Shown here: positions 51,709 to 60,990 of the stretch, piece by piece
How positions within the stretch are numbered: the stretch's first letter is position 1
How the letters are laid out: the number at the start of each line of letters is the position of its first letter
Assembly: GCA_025363205.1 (NCBI GenBank)
Contig: JANYEI010000139.1
Span: 1-64,000, forward strand
Direction of reading: 5' to 3'
Length of the DNA: 64,000 bases
From: Frigoribacterium sp.
Lineage (GTDB): Bacteria; Actinomycetota; Actinomycetes; Actinomycetales; Microbacteriaceae
The notes under the pieces: model-generated
The model's database searches: none
What the model was told of the DNA's origin: nothing
The model's input: only the letters and a program-made list of their open reading frames with translations
Position numbers and translations under genes: made by a program

Positions 51709-53286
51709 ATGAGCGAATCCGTCAACCTCCCGGCACTCGGAGAGAGTGTCACCGAGGGCACGGTTACCCGCTGGTTGAAGAACGTGGGCGACCGCGTCGA
51801 GGTGGACGAGCCGCTGCTCGAAGTCTCGACCGACAAGGTCGACACCGAAATCCCATCCCCTATCGCCGGAGTGATCGAGGCCATCCTGGTCGCCGAGGAT
51901 GAGACCGTCGAGGTCGGAACACCCCTCGTGACCATCGGTGACGGATCCGGTTCCTCGGATGCGGCTGGCGAGTCACCGACGGAAGCCGCCACCGAGTCAG
52001 TAACGCCTGCTCCCCCGGAAGATGCTCAGCCCGCCGCAGAGGTGCAGCCCGTGCCAGCCACAGCTGTTCCAATCACACCTGCCCCAGTCGCACCTGCCCC
52101 AGTTCCCGTCGCTGTCGCTGTCGCGGAACAGGACCCCGCTCCGCCGCAGGCGCCACCGATAGCGGCTGCCGAGCCGGTCGCCGAGGTGCCGTCCGCCGAC
52201 GCCCCTGCACCCGATGAGCAGACACCCACGGCGCCCGCCGCTCCCTCGCCCGCCCCCGTCGACGCTGCCGCTGGGATTCCCGTCGCGGTCGCCCCGGTGA
52301 CTGCTGCGCCTGCGGCCATCGCGGCACCGGCTGCACCGGCCGCACCAGCGGCTCCGGCACCGGCCGCCCCTACTCTTGACGCGAAACCGGGCTACTTCAC
52401 CCCCTTGGTGCGCAAGCTCGCCAACGAGAAGGGCATCGATCTTTCGACGATCACCGGTTCCGGGGTTGGGGGACGCATCCGCAAGGAAGATCTGCTCGCC
52501 GCATCGAGTGAGATCGCTGCTGCTCCTGCCGTCGCATCGGCAGTTCCGGTAGCGCCCCTCGAGATCTCTCCGCTTCGCGGCACAAGCGTTCCGATGTCGC
52601 GCCTTCGCAAAGTGATCGCCGAACGCGCCGTCATCTCGATGCAGTCCTCGGCCCAGCTCACCTCGGTCGTCGAGGTCGACGTCACGCTCGTCGCCATCTT
52701 CCGCGATTCCGTGAAAGCGGAGTTCCTGGCCAAGACGGGCCAGAAGCTGTCGTTCCTTCCCTTCTTCGCGCTGGCGGCCGCCGAGGCCCTCAAGGCTTTC
52801 CCGATAATCAACGCGACGATCGACGGGGACACGATTGTCTATCCGTCGCAGGAAAACATGTCAATAGCGGTCGACACGGAGCGCGGGCTGTTGACGCCCG
52901 TGATCCGCGATGCCGGTTCTCTCGACCTTGCCGGTCTCGCCGCCCAGATTGCCGACCTCGCCGCTCGTACTCGCGACAACAAGCTCAAGCCGGACGAACT
53001 AGCCGGGGGCACCTTCACGCTGACCAACACCGGCTCGCGCGGCGCGCTGTTCGATACCCCGATTGTCTTTCTTCCCCAGTCCGCGATCCTCGGTACGGGA
53101 ATCGTCGCCAAAAAGCCGGTCGTTGTGTCGAGTGGTGGCCTCGACGCCATCGCTATCCGCTCAACGGTCTTTCTCGCGCTTTCGTACGATCACCGCATCG
53201 TCGACGGTGCGGATGCGGCACGCTTCCTTGTGGCTGTGAAGACGCGGCTGGAGGGCGGCGACTTCGTCGGTAACCTCGGCTACTGA
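51709..53286 (+). CDS. sucB: 2-oxoacid dehydrogenase E2 (dihydrolipoamide acyltransferase, SucB type)
   Basis: A 525-residue E2 subunit. One lipoyl domain carries Lys43 in EVSTDKVDTEIPSP. A 100-residue Ala/Pro-rich linker follows, then the E3-binding domain (FTPLVRKLANEKGIDLSTI, about 225-260). The catalytic domain ends with the HxxxDG motif YDHRIVDGADAARFL. In actinobacteria this protein is usually the E2 of pyruvate or 2-oxoglutarate dehydrogenase; the true partner cannot be decided here because no E1 is in the window. AAAGGAG precedes the ATG. Confidence 0.93.
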   Translation: MSESVNLPALGESVTEGTVTRWLKNVGDRVEVDEPLLEVSTDKVDTEIPSPIAGVIEAILVAEDETVEVGTPLVTIGDGSGSSDAAGESPTEAATESVTPAPPEDAQPAAEVQPVPATAVPITPAPVAPAPVPVAVAVAEQDPAPPQAPPIAAAEPVAEVPSADAPAPDEQTPTAPAAPSPAPVDAAAGIPVAVAPVTAAPAAIAAPAAPAAPAAPAPAAPTLDAKPGYFTPLVRKLANEKGIDLSTITGSGVGGRIRKEDLLAASSEIAAAPAVASAVPVAPLEISPLRGTSVPMSRLRKVIAERAVISMQSSAQLTSVVEVDVTLVAIFRDSVKAEFLAKTGQKLSFLPFFALAAAEALKAFPIINATIDGDTIVYPSQENMSIAVDTERGLLTPVIRDAGSLDLAGLAAQIADLAARTRDNKLKPDELAGGTFTLTNTGSRGALFDTPIVFLPQSAILGTGIVAKKPVVVSSGGLDAIAIRSTVFLALSYDHRIVDGADAARFLVAVKTRLEGGDFVGNLGY

Positions 53287-53304
53287 CGCATGATGCGTAC
53301 TGCC

Positions 53305-53352
53305 GAATAGCAGTCCGCGAAACAATTGCCCGCCGCACAGTAGCCCGTCGCA
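53305..53352. repeat. Degenerate short tandem repeat downstream of sucB
   Basis: CCCGCCGCACAGTAG, CCCGTCGCACAGCAG and a partial CCCGCCGTG follow one another in the gap between sucB and the pseudokinase gene. This is a 15-bp period of low complexity. No hairpin terminator is evident in this gap. Confidence 0.45.
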
Positions 53353-53381
53353 CAGCAGCCCGCCGTGATCGAACACTCGGT

Positions 53382-54950
53382 CTAGCCGAGTGCGAGATCC
53401 CTGATACGCCATCCGGCCTCGCTTCTCACCAGGAGAAGCGGGGCCGGATTCTTTTCGGCTATCGCGCTGCCGTCAGCCGCGATTAGTCGGATGATTGCGG
53501 AGTCGCCGAGTTGCTGGATAAGGCGGGGCGTGAAGCCATCGAGTGTCGCCTCTGCGGGGAGCGGTAGCCCTTTTTTCAGCCGACGGACGAGATCGCGATC
53601 TGCCTCGATCACTGCCGACCCGGCCTGGTCGACAGTGGTGAAACAGGTCAGCGACTGTGCGATAAAGCACTGGGTACGTGCGGCGAGAAGAGCTCGGGCA
53701 GCGGCGAGAGGATCCTCCCCCTCGATGGCCGAAGCGGCTCCCGAATCGGTCGCCGCCCGCTTCGATGGCGCGATGTCGGCCGCGCTGCCGGATGCTTTCG
53801 CGATCCGCGTGACCGACGGGGTGGCAGACGCAAACGGCTCGGTCGCGGTCTCTGAGTGAGCGGCCGGAATCACCGTGAGCGCGACGACCAGCGCACCAAG
53901 CCCGGCACCGCCTGCGATCCAGATCGGAGTGCGAACCGGAGCGAGGACAGCGACGATCCGCGAGCCAAGCTTCGCCAGCGGATGCTCGTGCCGATCGCTC
54001 ATGACCATCGATTGCGCCTGCGACCGCACAGGTAATGACGGCACGGGTAATGACGGCACTGGTAATGACGGCACAGGGATCGCTGACCCGCTGACAGTCG
54101 GAAGTGCGGCCGGTTGCAGTCCAGCATTCTGCTTGAGCTCTTCCCCAGTGCTGTGCGGATACCAGTCCACCCGATTGGAGGACCGTGATTCCGACTCCTC
54201 CCGGGTCGCGTGGTGATCGAATCGAATCGGTAACGCTGGCGCGAGGTCGAATAACGCGTCGATGAGCCCGGCAAGTTCCCGCTCCGTCGGCGGCGACCCG
54301 TCGACGCAGTCGCGGAGGGTCGCGAGGGACCGGGGATTTACTCCCCCACTCAGCCGATCGAGCCGATCGAGCACGGTGCCGACGAGATCCCACAGCCCTG
54401 CTCGATCATCGATTGCGCGTTGCTCCTCATCGAGAAGCGCCCAGGTGAGACTCTGACCGCCGTCAATCTGCGGAAAATCACCGATCAGGCTGACTCCGCC
54501 GAATCGCGCAAGCACCGGGGCTCCCCCGTCGTCGAAAAGAATCGACGCTGGTGCCACCGCACCGTGGGCGACACCGACTCGATGGAGTTCCCGTACCGCT
54601 TCGACCAGTGGAACAAGGATGCTGACGGCCTCACCAGCCTCCAGGTCGTCACGAACGGCCAATAGTCGCCCCAGATTGCCCGATCCGAGTCGCGGCAGGA
54701 TGAGGCATGGCCGCCCATCCCGACCCGTTGCGAGGTCTTTCAGTTCCAGAAGGTGGCGGGACGACGCCCGCGCGAGGGCCTCGATTTCGCGGTCAATGCT
54801 CGCATCGTCGGTGGACGGCCGGAAAATTTTGATCGCGGCGATCCGATCACCGGTCGGTGGCTCGCTCGATCCGGCGTGCCCGAGGTGAATCTCTGCCCGC
54901 TCCCCCGCCCCGAGCTTGCGCACGAGTCGATAGCCTCCGACGGTCTCCAT
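53382..54950 (-). CDS. Membrane-anchored serine/threonine pseudokinase
   Basis: A 522-residue protein with an N-terminal protein-kinase fold (about 1-260). The glycine loop (RKLGAGERAEIHLG) and the VAIK-type Lys (IAAIKIF) are kept, but the catalytic loop reads HGAVAPASIL instead of HRDLKPxNIL and the DFG motif is ARFGG, so both catalytic aspartates are lost. A proline-rich linker with three P-S-L-P-V repeats, one membrane helix (IWIAGGAGLGALVVALTVIP) and a C-terminal extracytoplasmic domain follow. It is likely a signalling scaffold. The ATG at 54950 is my choice; starts at 54977 or 54998 are possible. Confidence 0.82.
   Translation of the reverse strand: METVGGYRLVRKLGAGERAEIHLGHAGSSEPPTGDRIAAIKIFRPSTDDASIDREIEALARASSRHLLELKDLATGRDGRPCLILPRLGSGNLGRLLAVRDDLEAGEAVSILVPLVEAVRELHRVGVAHGAVAPASILFDDGGAPVLARFGGVSLIGDFPQIDGGQSLTWALLDEEQRAIDDRAGLWDLVGTVLDRLDRLSGGVNPRSLATLRDCVDGSPPTERELAGLIDALFDLAPALPIRFDHHATREESESRSSNRVDWYPHSTGEELKQNAGLQPAALPTVSGSAIPVPSLPVPSLPVPSLPVRSQAQSMVMSDRHEHPLAKLGSRIVAVLAPVRTPIWIAGGAGLGALVVALTVIPAAHSETATEPFASATPSVTRIAKASGSAADIAPSKRAATDSGAASAIEGEDPLAAARALLAARTQCFIAQSLTCFTTVDQAGSAVIEADRDLVRRLKKGLPLPAEATLDGFTPRLIQQLGDSAIIRLIAADGSAIAEKNPAPLLLVRSEAGWRIRDLALG
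54031..54075. repeat. Three 15-bp tandem repeats inside the pseudokinase linker
   Basis: GGTAATGACGGCACG, GGTAATGACGGCACT and GGTAATGACGGCACA follow each other without gaps, encoding the pentapeptide repeats of the linker. Such an in-frame 15-bp repeat can vary in copy number between strains. Confidence 0.8.
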
Positions 54951-55071
54951 GGTGCAAGTCTCGATGGCCGGAAACATCCATGCCCACTTGCCGGGCATGG
55001 TGGTGGACAGGGCACGCCGGCCCCCGGGTGGGAGGGACAAGATAAGCACGGACAGGTCGTATCCTTGACTC

Positions 55072-55788
55072 ATGGCACGCACCCAGAAATCGGCTCCGAA
55101 GGCAGCGAAAGAGCCCGGTCGTCTCAAGCAGATGTATCAGGTCTTTCAGATGACCCGACGCTACGACTCGAACGCAATCTGGTGGTTTCTCCTCGCTTTC
55201 CTTGCGCCAATACTGGTCGGTGTCCTCGCGGGCGTGCTGATTTCCGGCGTCGACAACGTCTTCGGATTCGTTCTGTGGATCATCGCCGGGGTGCTCGGTG
55301 GTGTGCTGCTCTTCCTGATCGTGCTCGGCCGGCTGGCGGAGCGCGCCGCGTACTCGCAGATCGAAGGCCAGCCGGGTGCTGTCGGTGCCGTATTGAAGAG
55401 CTCGCTCCGTCGCGGCTGGACCGCGAGCGAGATGCCGGTAGTTGTAAGCCCCAAAACGCAGGACGCGGTCTATCGAGCAGTGGGCAACGGCGGCGTCGTA
55501 CTGATCGGTGAGGGACCGAAGAGCCGCACGCAGAAGATGCTCGACGAAGAGCGTCGGCGTGTCACGCGAATCCTTCCCAACGTCAGCGTTCACTTCCTGC
55601 ATGTCGGACCCGACAATGACGCCGTGCCGCTTCACCGGCTCGCGGGGAAGATGGCGCGTTTCAAGCGCTCGCTCAACAAATCCGAAATCCATGCCGTCAG
55701 CAACCGCCTCGCCTCCCTCGGCAAGAACCAGCTCCCGATTCCCAAGGGCATTGACCCGTTACGGGCACGCGGGACACGACCGCGCTAA
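55072..55788 (+). CDS. DUF4191 family membrane protein
   Basis: A 238-residue protein of the actinobacterial DUF4191 family. It opens with a Lys-rich stretch and GRLKQMYQVFQMTRRYD, then two membrane helices (about residues 40-60 and 64-88), and a soluble domain with GQPGAVGAVLKSSLRRGWT and RTQKMLDEERRRVTRILPN. The function is unknown. It is divergent from the pseudokinase gene and ends 21 bp from the convergent RDD gene. Confidence 0.92.
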   Translation: MARTQKSAPKAAKEPGRLKQMYQVFQMTRRYDSNAIWWFLLAFLAPILVGVLAGVLISGVDNVFGFVLWIIAGVLGGVLLFLIVLGRLAERAAYSQIEGQPGAVGAVLKSSLRRGWTASEMPVVVSPKTQDAVYRAVGNGGVVLIGEGPKSRTQKMLDEERRRVTRILPNVSVHFLHVGPDNDAVPLHRLAGKMARFKRSLNKSEIHAVSNRLASLGKNQLPIPKGIDPLRARGTRPR

Positions 55789-55809
55789 GCCGTTTTCCCG
55801 ACACAGCTG

Positions 55810-56220
55810 TCAACGACGAACCAACACCGTTCCCGCCAGGCGATCGTGGATGCCACGCCGGTCGCGATCCGCAATCAGCGCAGGCACGAGCAGGGCGAGC
55901 AACATCGTGCGCACGATCGGCCGCCAGATGCCGATCCATCCCGCTTTCAGGGGAACCACACGCATCCCGAGCAAGAGGTGCCCAATGCTTCCGCTCACGA
56001 GGACGATAAAAACAATCTGCATCACCACGAAAATGGCAAGGCTCGCCCAGCGGTCGTATTCGAAGAACGCGTAGGAAATAAGTGCGCCGAGGGCGATATC
56101 AATGGCGACTGCGGCGAGTCTTCGGCCGAAACGGGCGATGGATCGCTGTCCGGTTTGCGGAAGACCAAAATGTTTACCGGGCCAATCGCCGGGTGGTGCG
56201 GATATTTGGGGCGAAACCAT
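55810..56220 (-). CDS. RDD family membrane protein
   Basis: A 136-residue RDD-domain protein with about three membrane helices. The namesake residues are in RFGRRLAAVAIDIALG (Arg, Asp) and RDRRGIHDRLAGTVLV (Asp), plus GHLLLGMRVVPL. Function unknown; some RDD proteins move ions. It shares the 139-bp divergent gap, with its two GlnR boxes, with glnA, so it may also respond to nitrogen. DUF4191-RDD-glnA is the standard actinobacterial order. Confidence 0.9.
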   Translation of the reverse strand: MVSPQISAPPGDWPGKHFGLPQTGQRSIARFGRRLAAVAIDIALGALISYAFFEYDRWASLAIFVVMQIVFIVLVSGSIGHLLLGMRVVPLKAGWIGIWRPIVRTMLLALLVPALIADRDRRGIHDRLAGTVLVRR

Positions 56221-56248
56221 GCTTCGATCCTACGTTCGCCGTCTCGAC

Positions 56249-56286
56249 GTAACATGGACGAAACAATAGCGACACCGTGGCGAAAC
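56249..56286 (+). promoter_or_regulatory. Tandem GlnR-type operator upstream of glnA
   Basis: The sequence reads GTAAC-N6-GAAAC (56249-56264), a 6-nt gap, then GACAC-N6-GAAAC (56271-56286). This is the two-unit, 22-bp-period arrangement described for GlnR operators in Streptomyces and mycobacteria; the only deviation is A for T in the second GTnAC. It ends 73 bp upstream of the glnA start codon and is 29 bp from the divergent RDD start. Confidence 0.85.
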
Positions 56287-56359
56287 TCCCTTCGTCTAGC
56301 GTCGCAGGTGGCTGCGCTTGCCGCCGTACCAGTACCAAACCCCATTGGAGTCAAGTCAC

Positions 56360-57784
56360 ATGTTCAGTGATTCTTCAGAGGTGCTCAAGTTCATCAAGGC
56401 CGAGAACGTCAAATTCCTTGATATCCGCTTCACCGATCTCCCCGGTGTGCAGCAGCACTTCAACATTCCCGCCTCGACCGTCGACGAAGAATTTTTCTCG
56501 GTCGGACAGCTCTTCGACGGCTCGTCGATTCGCGGCTTCGCGTCGATTCACGAATCGGACATGCAGCTCATCCCCGACGTGACCACCGCGTACGTTGACC
56601 CTTTTCGCATCGAGAAGACCCTCATCATGATCTTCGACATCTACAACCCGCGAAACGGTGAGATCTACGCCCGTGACCCGCGCCAGGTTGCCAAGAAAGC
56701 GGAGAAGTACCTCGCGTCGACCGGCATCGCCGATACCGCGTTCTTCGCACCGGAGGCCGAGTTCTACATCTTCGACGACGTGCGCTACGACGTTCGCCAG
56801 AACTCCAGTTCATACTTCGTCGACTCCGATGAAGGCGCGTGGAACTCGGGCCGCGTCGAAGAGGGCGGAAACCTCGCGAACAAGACCCCCTACAAGGGCG
56901 GCTACTTTCCGGTGAGCCCTGTCGACAAGCAGGCCGACCTGCGCGACGATATCAGCCTCAAACTGATCGACGCCGGCCTCATTCTCGAGCGTGCTCACCA
57001 CGAGGTCGGCACCGGAGGCCAGGCAGAGATCAACTACCGCTTCGACACCATGGTGCACGCGGCCGACGACCTGCTTAAATTCAAGTACATCGTCAAGAAC
57101 ACCGCGCTCGAATGGAATAAGGTCGCGACCTTCATGCCGAAGCCGCTGTTCGGCGACAACGGATCGGGGATGCACACCCACCAGTCCCTCTGGAACGACG
57201 GAGTGCCGCTGTTCTACGACGAAAAGGGCTACGGCGGACTCAGTGACATCGCGCGCTGGTACATCGGCGGGCTGCTCAAGCACGCTCCGGCGGTGCTTGC
57301 GTTCACGAACCCGACGCTCAACTCGTATCGTCGCCTGATCCCGGGATTCGAAGCCCCGGTCAACCTGGTCTACTCGGCCGGCAACCGATCGGCCTCGATC
57401 CGCATCCCGATCACGGGGACCAACCCCAAGGCGAAGCGCATCGAGTTTCGCGCTCCGGATGCCTCTGGCAACCCGTATCTCGCCTTCGCCGCGCAGCTCA
57501 TGGCCGGTCTCGACGGAATCAAGAATCGGATCGAACCGCACGAGCCCGTCGACAAGGACCTGTACGAGCTTCCTCCCGAGGAGGCCAAGAACATCCCGCA
57601 GGTGCCCGCGTCGCTGGAAGAAGCTCTTCGCGCTCTCGAGGCCGACCACGAGTTCCTCACCGCCGGCAACGTTTTCACGCCAGATCTGATCCAGACCTGG
57701 ATCTCGTACAAGCGTTCGGCAGAGATCATCCCGGCCGCCCAGCGTCCGACGCCGTTCGAGTACGAGCTGTACTTCAGCGTCTGA
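56360..57784 (+). CDS. glnA: Glutamine synthetase type I
   Basis: A 474-residue GSI-beta enzyme making glutamine from glutamate, ammonia and ATP. It has [14 protein letters not shown], the ATP and metal region [27 protein letters not shown], and NRSASIRIP. The adenylylation Tyr is in [15 protein letters not shown] (near residue 400), and glnE is encoded downstream, so activity is probably tuned by adenylylation. Start is the ATG at 56360 with GGAG upstream. Expression is probably GlnR-controlled. Confidence 0.97.
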   Translation: MFSDSSEVLKFIKAENVKFLDIRFTDLPGVQQHFNIPASTVDEEFFSVGQLFDGSSIRGFASIHESDMQLIPDVTTAYVDPFRIEKTLIMIFDIYNPRNGEIYARDPRQVAKKAEKYLASTGIADTAFFAPEAEFYIFDDVRYDVRQNSSSYFVDSDEGAWNSGRVEEGGNLANKTPYKGGYFPVSPVDKQADLRDDISLKLIDAGLILERAHHEVGTGGQAEINYRFDTMVHAADDLLKFKYIVKNTALEWNKVATFMPKPLFGDNGSGMHTHQSLWNDGVPLFYDEKGYGGLSDIARWYIGGLLKHAPAVLAFTNPTLNSYRRLIPGFEAPVNLVYSAGNRSASIRIPITGTNPKAKRIEFRAPDASGNPYLAFAAQLMAGLDGIKNRIEPHEPVDKDLYELPPEEAKNIPQVPASLEEALRALEADHEFLTAGNVFTPDLIQTWISYKRSAEIIPAAQRPTPFEYELYFSV

Positions 57785-57796
57785 TCGCCTGATCGC

Positions 57797-57836
57797 CAGA
57801 AGGGCCGCATCCCCCGAGGGGAATGCGGCCCTTCTG
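57797..57836 (+). terminator. Strong terminator after glnA
   Basis: An 18-nt arm (57797-57814) pairs with 57818-57836 with one bulged A. The outer 14 bp, CAGAAGGGCCGCAT, are perfect. It begins 13 bp after the glnA stop. A bidirectional role toward glnE is possible but less likely, as 150 bp separate them. Confidence 0.92.
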
Positions 57837-57979
57837 CGCGATGCTCAGCCGAGACCCTCACGGAACAACGCCAGTTGAGACGCGGAGACGATCAACCATG
57901 CCCTGTTCCTCACAGTCTTCACCGCGCTTCTTTTTTCGGACAGGGCACTCGCAACCCACTTATTTTTGTCCTTTGATCG

Positions 57980-60952
57980 TCATCCGGTCGTCGGTCCGAC
58001 AACCTGTACGAGACCGTAGAAGTGCTTCTCAAACACACCGCGAGCGAGTCGGGTGACACGCAAATAGTCTTCTTCGAGCCGCGTCGCGGATCCCGGAGAG
58101 TACTCGAGCAGACGCGCGACACCATCGAGTTGTTGGCGGTCGGTGGGGAGCACATCCGTGGACCGCGTCATCCACAACACCATGGCGGAACGCACGCGCG
58201 ACGCTAGTATCCAGGCATCCCGCAATTTCGCCGCGTCCGTCGCGGTGACGAATCCTTCTGAACGCGCGACTTCGAGCGCGCTGAGAGTCGACGTGGTGCG
58301 AAGCCCAGCAACCCGAGCGCCATTCTGCAGCTGGATGAGCTGCACAAACCACTCCACGTCGCTGAGAGACCCGCGTCCGAGTTTGAGGTGGCGAGCGGGG
58401 TCCGCGGCTTGCGGCAAGCGCTCCGACTCGACTCGCGCTTTGATCCGCTTGACCTCGCGGACATCGTTTTCTGAGATGGCGATCGGGAACCGCACCTCGT
58501 CGGCGAGACCCTCGAAGTCAGCAAGCAGCGCGGCATCCCCCACTGCGCCGCGGGCGCGCAGCAGTGCCTGCGCCTCCCAGGTGAGCGACCATCGAGCGTA
58601 ATAGGCCCGGTAGGAGTCGAGCGATCTCACGACGGGCCCGTTCTTACCCTCTGGGCGCAAATCGATGTCGAGGTCGAAGGGAAGTCGGAGGTCTTCGGTA
58701 TGACGACTGAGCTCGCTGACCAGGAACTTCGCACGCGCCGCGGCATCTTCGCTCGAGGCGGTCGTGCTTCGATAGACAAATAGCACGTCGGCATCCGACC
58801 CGAACCCGAGTTCCTGACCGCCGTACCGGCCCATCGCGATGATGCCGAACTCGATGCCGTCGTCGATGGGGCGCAAGGCGTGCAGCACCCCGGTGAGCAG
58901 CGCGGTCGTCACGTCGGAGAGTGCCCGACCGAGTTCCTCGACAGGCACCTTCCCAAGAATTGCCCCGATCGCGAGACGAAGCACCTCCCGTCGGCGAGCG
59001 GTACGAAAGGCCAGGGAGGCCGTCACCACATCGTCGTGCCTGGCGAGCGTCGATGCAGTCTCGTCGAGAAGGGCGACGAGCGGCCGAGCGGTCAGTTCCT
59101 CCTCACGATCAAGCCAGGCGGCTGCCTCCGGTATGCGCTCAAGAAGCACCCCGACGAATCGCGACGACGACAGCACGTTCGTGAGGCGTTTGGCTGCTCC
59201 CGATGAGTCGCGCAACATCCGCAGGAACCAATAGGACTCCCCCAGGTCGTCGCTGAGCCGCCGAAACGCCAGGAGGCCATAGTCGGGGTCTGCGCCGTCC
59301 GCGAACCATTCAAGCATCACCGGAAGGAGGTGCCGCTGGATCGCCGCACGTCGGGAGACTCCACCCGTGAGCGCTCCGATGTGCGCAAGAGCCCCCTTCG
59401 GATCCCGAAAGCCAATCGCGCCAAGTCGAGCGACTGCCTGCTCACTGCTGAGAGTCAGGCCATCGTCGGGGAGGGCAGCGACCGCAGAGAGAAGCGGGCG
59501 ATAGAACAGCCGCACATGCAATCTCCTCACCTCCAGTTTGGTGCGATTCCACCGCTCGATCAGATCTTCGGCGCCTGCAGCGATGCCGCTCGCGCGAGCA
59601 AGCACTCTCACGGCGTCACGGTCGCTCGGCATGAGGTGGGTGCGCCTCAGCTGCACCAGTTGCAGGCGATGCTCCAACAGGCGAAGGAACCGGTAATCCC
59701 GAGAGAACTCAGCCGCCTCCGTCCGACCGATATAGCCCTCTTCAGCGAGGGCCACGAGCGCGGGAAGCGTAGCGCGCTGCCGTACGAGCTCGTCGGCCTG
59801 ACCGTGCACGAGCTGCAACAACTGGATAGTGAACTCGACATCGCGCAAGCCACCCGGTCCGAGCTTCAGCTGGTAGTCGAGCTCAGCGCTCGGGATGTTG
59901 TCGGTCACCCGCTCCCGCATGCGCTGCACCCCCTCCACGAAATTCTCGCGCGACGCGCTCGACCACACCTTCGGGGCGACCGCATCCACATAACGCTGTC
60001 CAAGCTCGGGATCGCCCGCCAGCGGCCGGGCTTTGAGCAACGCCTGGAATTCCCAGCTCTTCGCCCAGCGGTCGTAGTAGGCGATATGAGAGTCGAGGGT
60101 GCGCACCAGTGCGCCATCCTTGCCTTCGGGTCGGAGGTTGGCATCCACCTCCCAGAGCGCGGGCTCTCGAGAGTAGTCCTGGATGCCCCGCATCGTGGCC
60201 ATTGCGAGGCGGGTTGCGATCTCCACGACTCGGCCGTCGGGGAGGTCGACCGATCCCCCCGCCACAAAGATGACATCCACGTCGCTCACATAGTTGAGTT
60301 CCCGAGCTCCGGCCTTGCCCATGCCGATAATCGCCAACCGCGTCGCCGCCACCTCGGCGGACGGAAACTTCACGGTCGCGCGGGCCACTATCAGCGCGGC
60401 GTCGAGCACGGCCGCTGCGAGATCGGCGAGGGCAGCTGCGACGCTGTCCAGTGCGTCAAGCGGATGTGCCTGCCCGAGATCCCACGCGGCGAGCTGGGTC
60501 ACATGGCGGCGGTACCGCACGCGGAGCGCGTCCCAGGATGCCTCCTCATCTGAGGCCTCGATCTCGGAGACCGAGTCCGCGAGATCGAGTCGATAGAACT
60601 CCGGCGAGGGGGGGCGCGTGAAGCTCAGGGCAAGCACACACAACTCTTCCGGATGCCTCAGCAGAAACTCTCCCAATCCTCTCGATGCGCCGAGCACGCG
60701 AATCAGGCGCTCAAGGGACGCCACGTCGGTGACCAGCGCGATCGTCTCGGTCGGGGAGTGTCGCACCAGCGCGGCGAGTAAACGAAGGGCCTGATCGGGA
60801 TCCGCGGCATGGGCAAACACGGGAAGGAAGTCACGCGACGACACGATGCCCGCGAGAAGGCCGTCCAATTCTGCAAGGAGCACGACAGTCGGGTCGAGCT
60901 CGGCGAACCCGAGCCTGGCGAGGTCGGTCAGAATTGATTGTTCGCGCGCCAT
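57980..60952 (-). CDS. glnE: Glutamine-synthetase adenylyltransferase / deadenylase GlnE
   Basis: A 990-residue bifunctional enzyme with two nucleotidyltransferase halves. The N-terminal half has GMGKAGARELNYVSDVDVIFV (about 215-240) and the C-terminal half AMGRYGGQELGFGSDADVLFVY (about 700-725), each with the GS-x-D-x-D-type metal site. GlnE attaches AMP to, and removes it from, the glnA-encoded synthetase Tyr according to nitrogen state. It lies 38 bp after the second glnA on the same strand, so the two are probably co-transcribed. Length is normal for actinobacteria. Confidence 0.97.
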   Translation of the reverse strand: MAREQSILTDLARLGFAELDPTVVLLAELDGLLAGIVSSRDFLPVFAHAADPDQALRLLAALVRHSPTETIALVTDVASLERLIRVLGASRGLGEFLLRHPEELCVLALSFTRPPSPEFYRLDLADSVSEIEASDEEASWDALRVRYRRHVTQLAAWDLGQAHPLDALDSVAAALADLAAAVLDAALIVARATVKFPSAEVAATRLAIIGMGKAGARELNYVSDVDVIFVAGGSVDLPDGRVVEIATRLAMATMRGIQDYSREPALWEVDANLRPEGKDGALVRTLDSHIAYYDRWAKSWEFQALLKARPLAGDPELGQRYVDAVAPKVWSSASRENFVEGVQRMRERVTDNIPSAELDYQLKLGPGGLRDVEFTIQLLQLVHGQADELVRQRATLPALVALAEEGYIGRTEAAEFSRDYRFLRLLEHRLQLVQLRRTHLMPSDRDAVRVLARASGIAAGAEDLIERWNRTKLEVRRLHVRLFYRPLLSAVAALPDDGLTLSSEQAVARLGAIGFRDPKGALAHIGALTGGVSRRAAIQRHLLPVMLEWFADGADPDYGLLAFRRLSDDLGESYWFLRMLRDSSGAAKRLTNVLSSSRFVGVLLERIPEAAAWLDREEELTARPLVALLDETASTLARHDDVVTASLAFRTARRREVLRLAIGAILGKVPVEELGRALSDVTTALLTGVLHALRPIDDGIEFGIIAMGRYGGQELGFGSDADVLFVYRSTTASSEDAAARAKFLVSELSRHTEDLRLPFDLDIDLRPEGKNGPVVRSLDSYRAYYARWSLTWEAQALLRARGAVGDAALLADFEGLADEVRFPIAISENDVREVKRIKARVESERLPQAADPARHLKLGRGSLSDVEWFVQLIQLQNGARVAGLRTTSTLSALEVARSEGFVTATDAAKLRDAWILASRVRSAMVLWMTRSTDVLPTDRQQLDGVARLLEYSPGSATRLEEDYLRVTRLARGVFEKHFYGLVQVVGPTTG

Positions 60953-60990
60953 TGCCGTCGAGTCCTAAACCTCAGTATCGGGGAGTGCGG

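Noticed and set aside
59330..60553. Plus-strand open frame of 407 codons
   Set aside because: Antisense shadow of glnE; the glnE nucleotidyltransferase motifs are on the other strand.
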